DNA of 34,994 nt from an uncultured Pseudomonadota bacterium (GTDB lineage: Bacteria; Pseudomonadota; Alphaproteobacteria; UBA3830): assembly GCA_902761495.1 (NCBI GenBank), contig CACWKL010000005.1, forward strand, positions 1-34,994, in the 5' to 3' direction. A program made the translations under genes and the position numbers. The notes under the pieces were generated by a model, which worked only from the letters and a program-made list of their open reading frames with translations, was not told where the DNA came from and did not search any database. Shown here piece by piece: positions 34,896-34,994 of the stretch. The number at the start of each line of letters is the position of its first letter. Within the stretch, counting starts at the first letter, position 1.

Positions 34896-34993
34896 TGTAT
34901 AAGTTCACATGAGATGAGACGAAATAGCCTCCGAATAATTTTGAATATACAACGAAGGAGTTAGCCCCTGCAAGGAGGCATGAGGTCTATAAT
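34896..34993. repeat. 98-bp terminal inverted repeat, right copy
   Basis: The exact reverse complement of bases 1-98. Reading outward it runs TGTATAAGTTCACATGAGAT and later AAGGAGGCATGAGG, where GGAGG just before an ATG could be the start of a gene lying mostly outside the window. Whether it is an insertion-sequence end or another genomic repeat cannot be decided from these 98 bases. Confidence 0.9.
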
Positions 34994-34994
34994 C

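Noticed and set aside
1-34994. CRISPR arrays, rRNA genes, complete insertion sequences or prophage
   Set aside because: No regularly spaced repeats, rRNA segments, transposase or integrase reading frames, or phage structural genes are visible; the phage-like genes are isolated.

Overview
The window is a low-GC bacterial chromosome segment that looks like one whole assembly contig: its two ends carry the same 98-bp sequence in opposite orientation. The gene set points to an alphaproteobacterium. It has an LdtR-like MarR regulator, a SPOR-domain protein, a divergent rsmI/lpoA-like pair, trigger factor next to clpP, and a SecA with a SEC-C zinc tail. The mix of housekeeping genes with secreted proteins of unknown role suggests a host-associated or endosymbiotic lineage (Holosporales/Rickettsiales-like). 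That placement is inference; no rRNA is present to confirm it.

Layout. 1-2208: GntP-family permease and a MarR regulator separated by an intrinsic terminator. 2311-6411: a minus-strand run of rsmE, a SPOR protein, clpP, tig and tRNA-Leu(UAG). 6460-11717: a compact minus-strand operon for 4-amino-4-deoxy-L-arabinose (L-Ara4N) modification of lipid A (arnT, a small ArnE/F-type flippase subunit, arnB, arnC, the ArnA decarboxylase domain), preceded by tRNA-Gly(CCC). The formylation and deformylation steps (ArnA-N, ArnD) are not in the window. 12037-14653: a secreted histidine-phosphatase-like protein, convergent with a TPR-like membrane-anchored protein. 14898-17609: rplI, a small phage-like gene and a KimA-type potassium importer in one operon. 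17789-21435: tRNA-Leu(UAA), a DUF2628-like membrane protein and a fused FeoA-FeoB iron transporter. 21824-23703: divergent LpoA-like lipoprotein and rsmI. 23704-24654: a gene-poor, decaying stretch holding a broken secreted-protein gene that encodes a nuclear-localisation-like PTKKRKV motif. 24655-30304: a tightly overlapped minus-strand operon of an MshL/GspD-type secretin, two prepilin-like proteins, a HIT protein, xseA and a Cys-rich DUF5131 protein. It starts from a near-consensus promoter. 30512-34814: a divergent XRE/S24-like regulator, an unknown lipoprotein and secA.

How it fits together. Much of the window concerns the envelope and export: lipid A charge modification, peptidoglycan synthase activation, septal/peptidoglycan binding (SPOR), Sec export, and a minimal secretin/pseudopilin set with its own divergent regulator. 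Ion acquisition (KimA, FeoAB) and rRNA methylation (RsmE, RsmI) make up most of the rest. No complete new system is proven. The best leads are the formyl-free L-Ara4N operon, the signal-peptide histidine phosphatase, the broken NLS-bearing secreted gene, and the reduced secretin/prepilin operon with its regulator.
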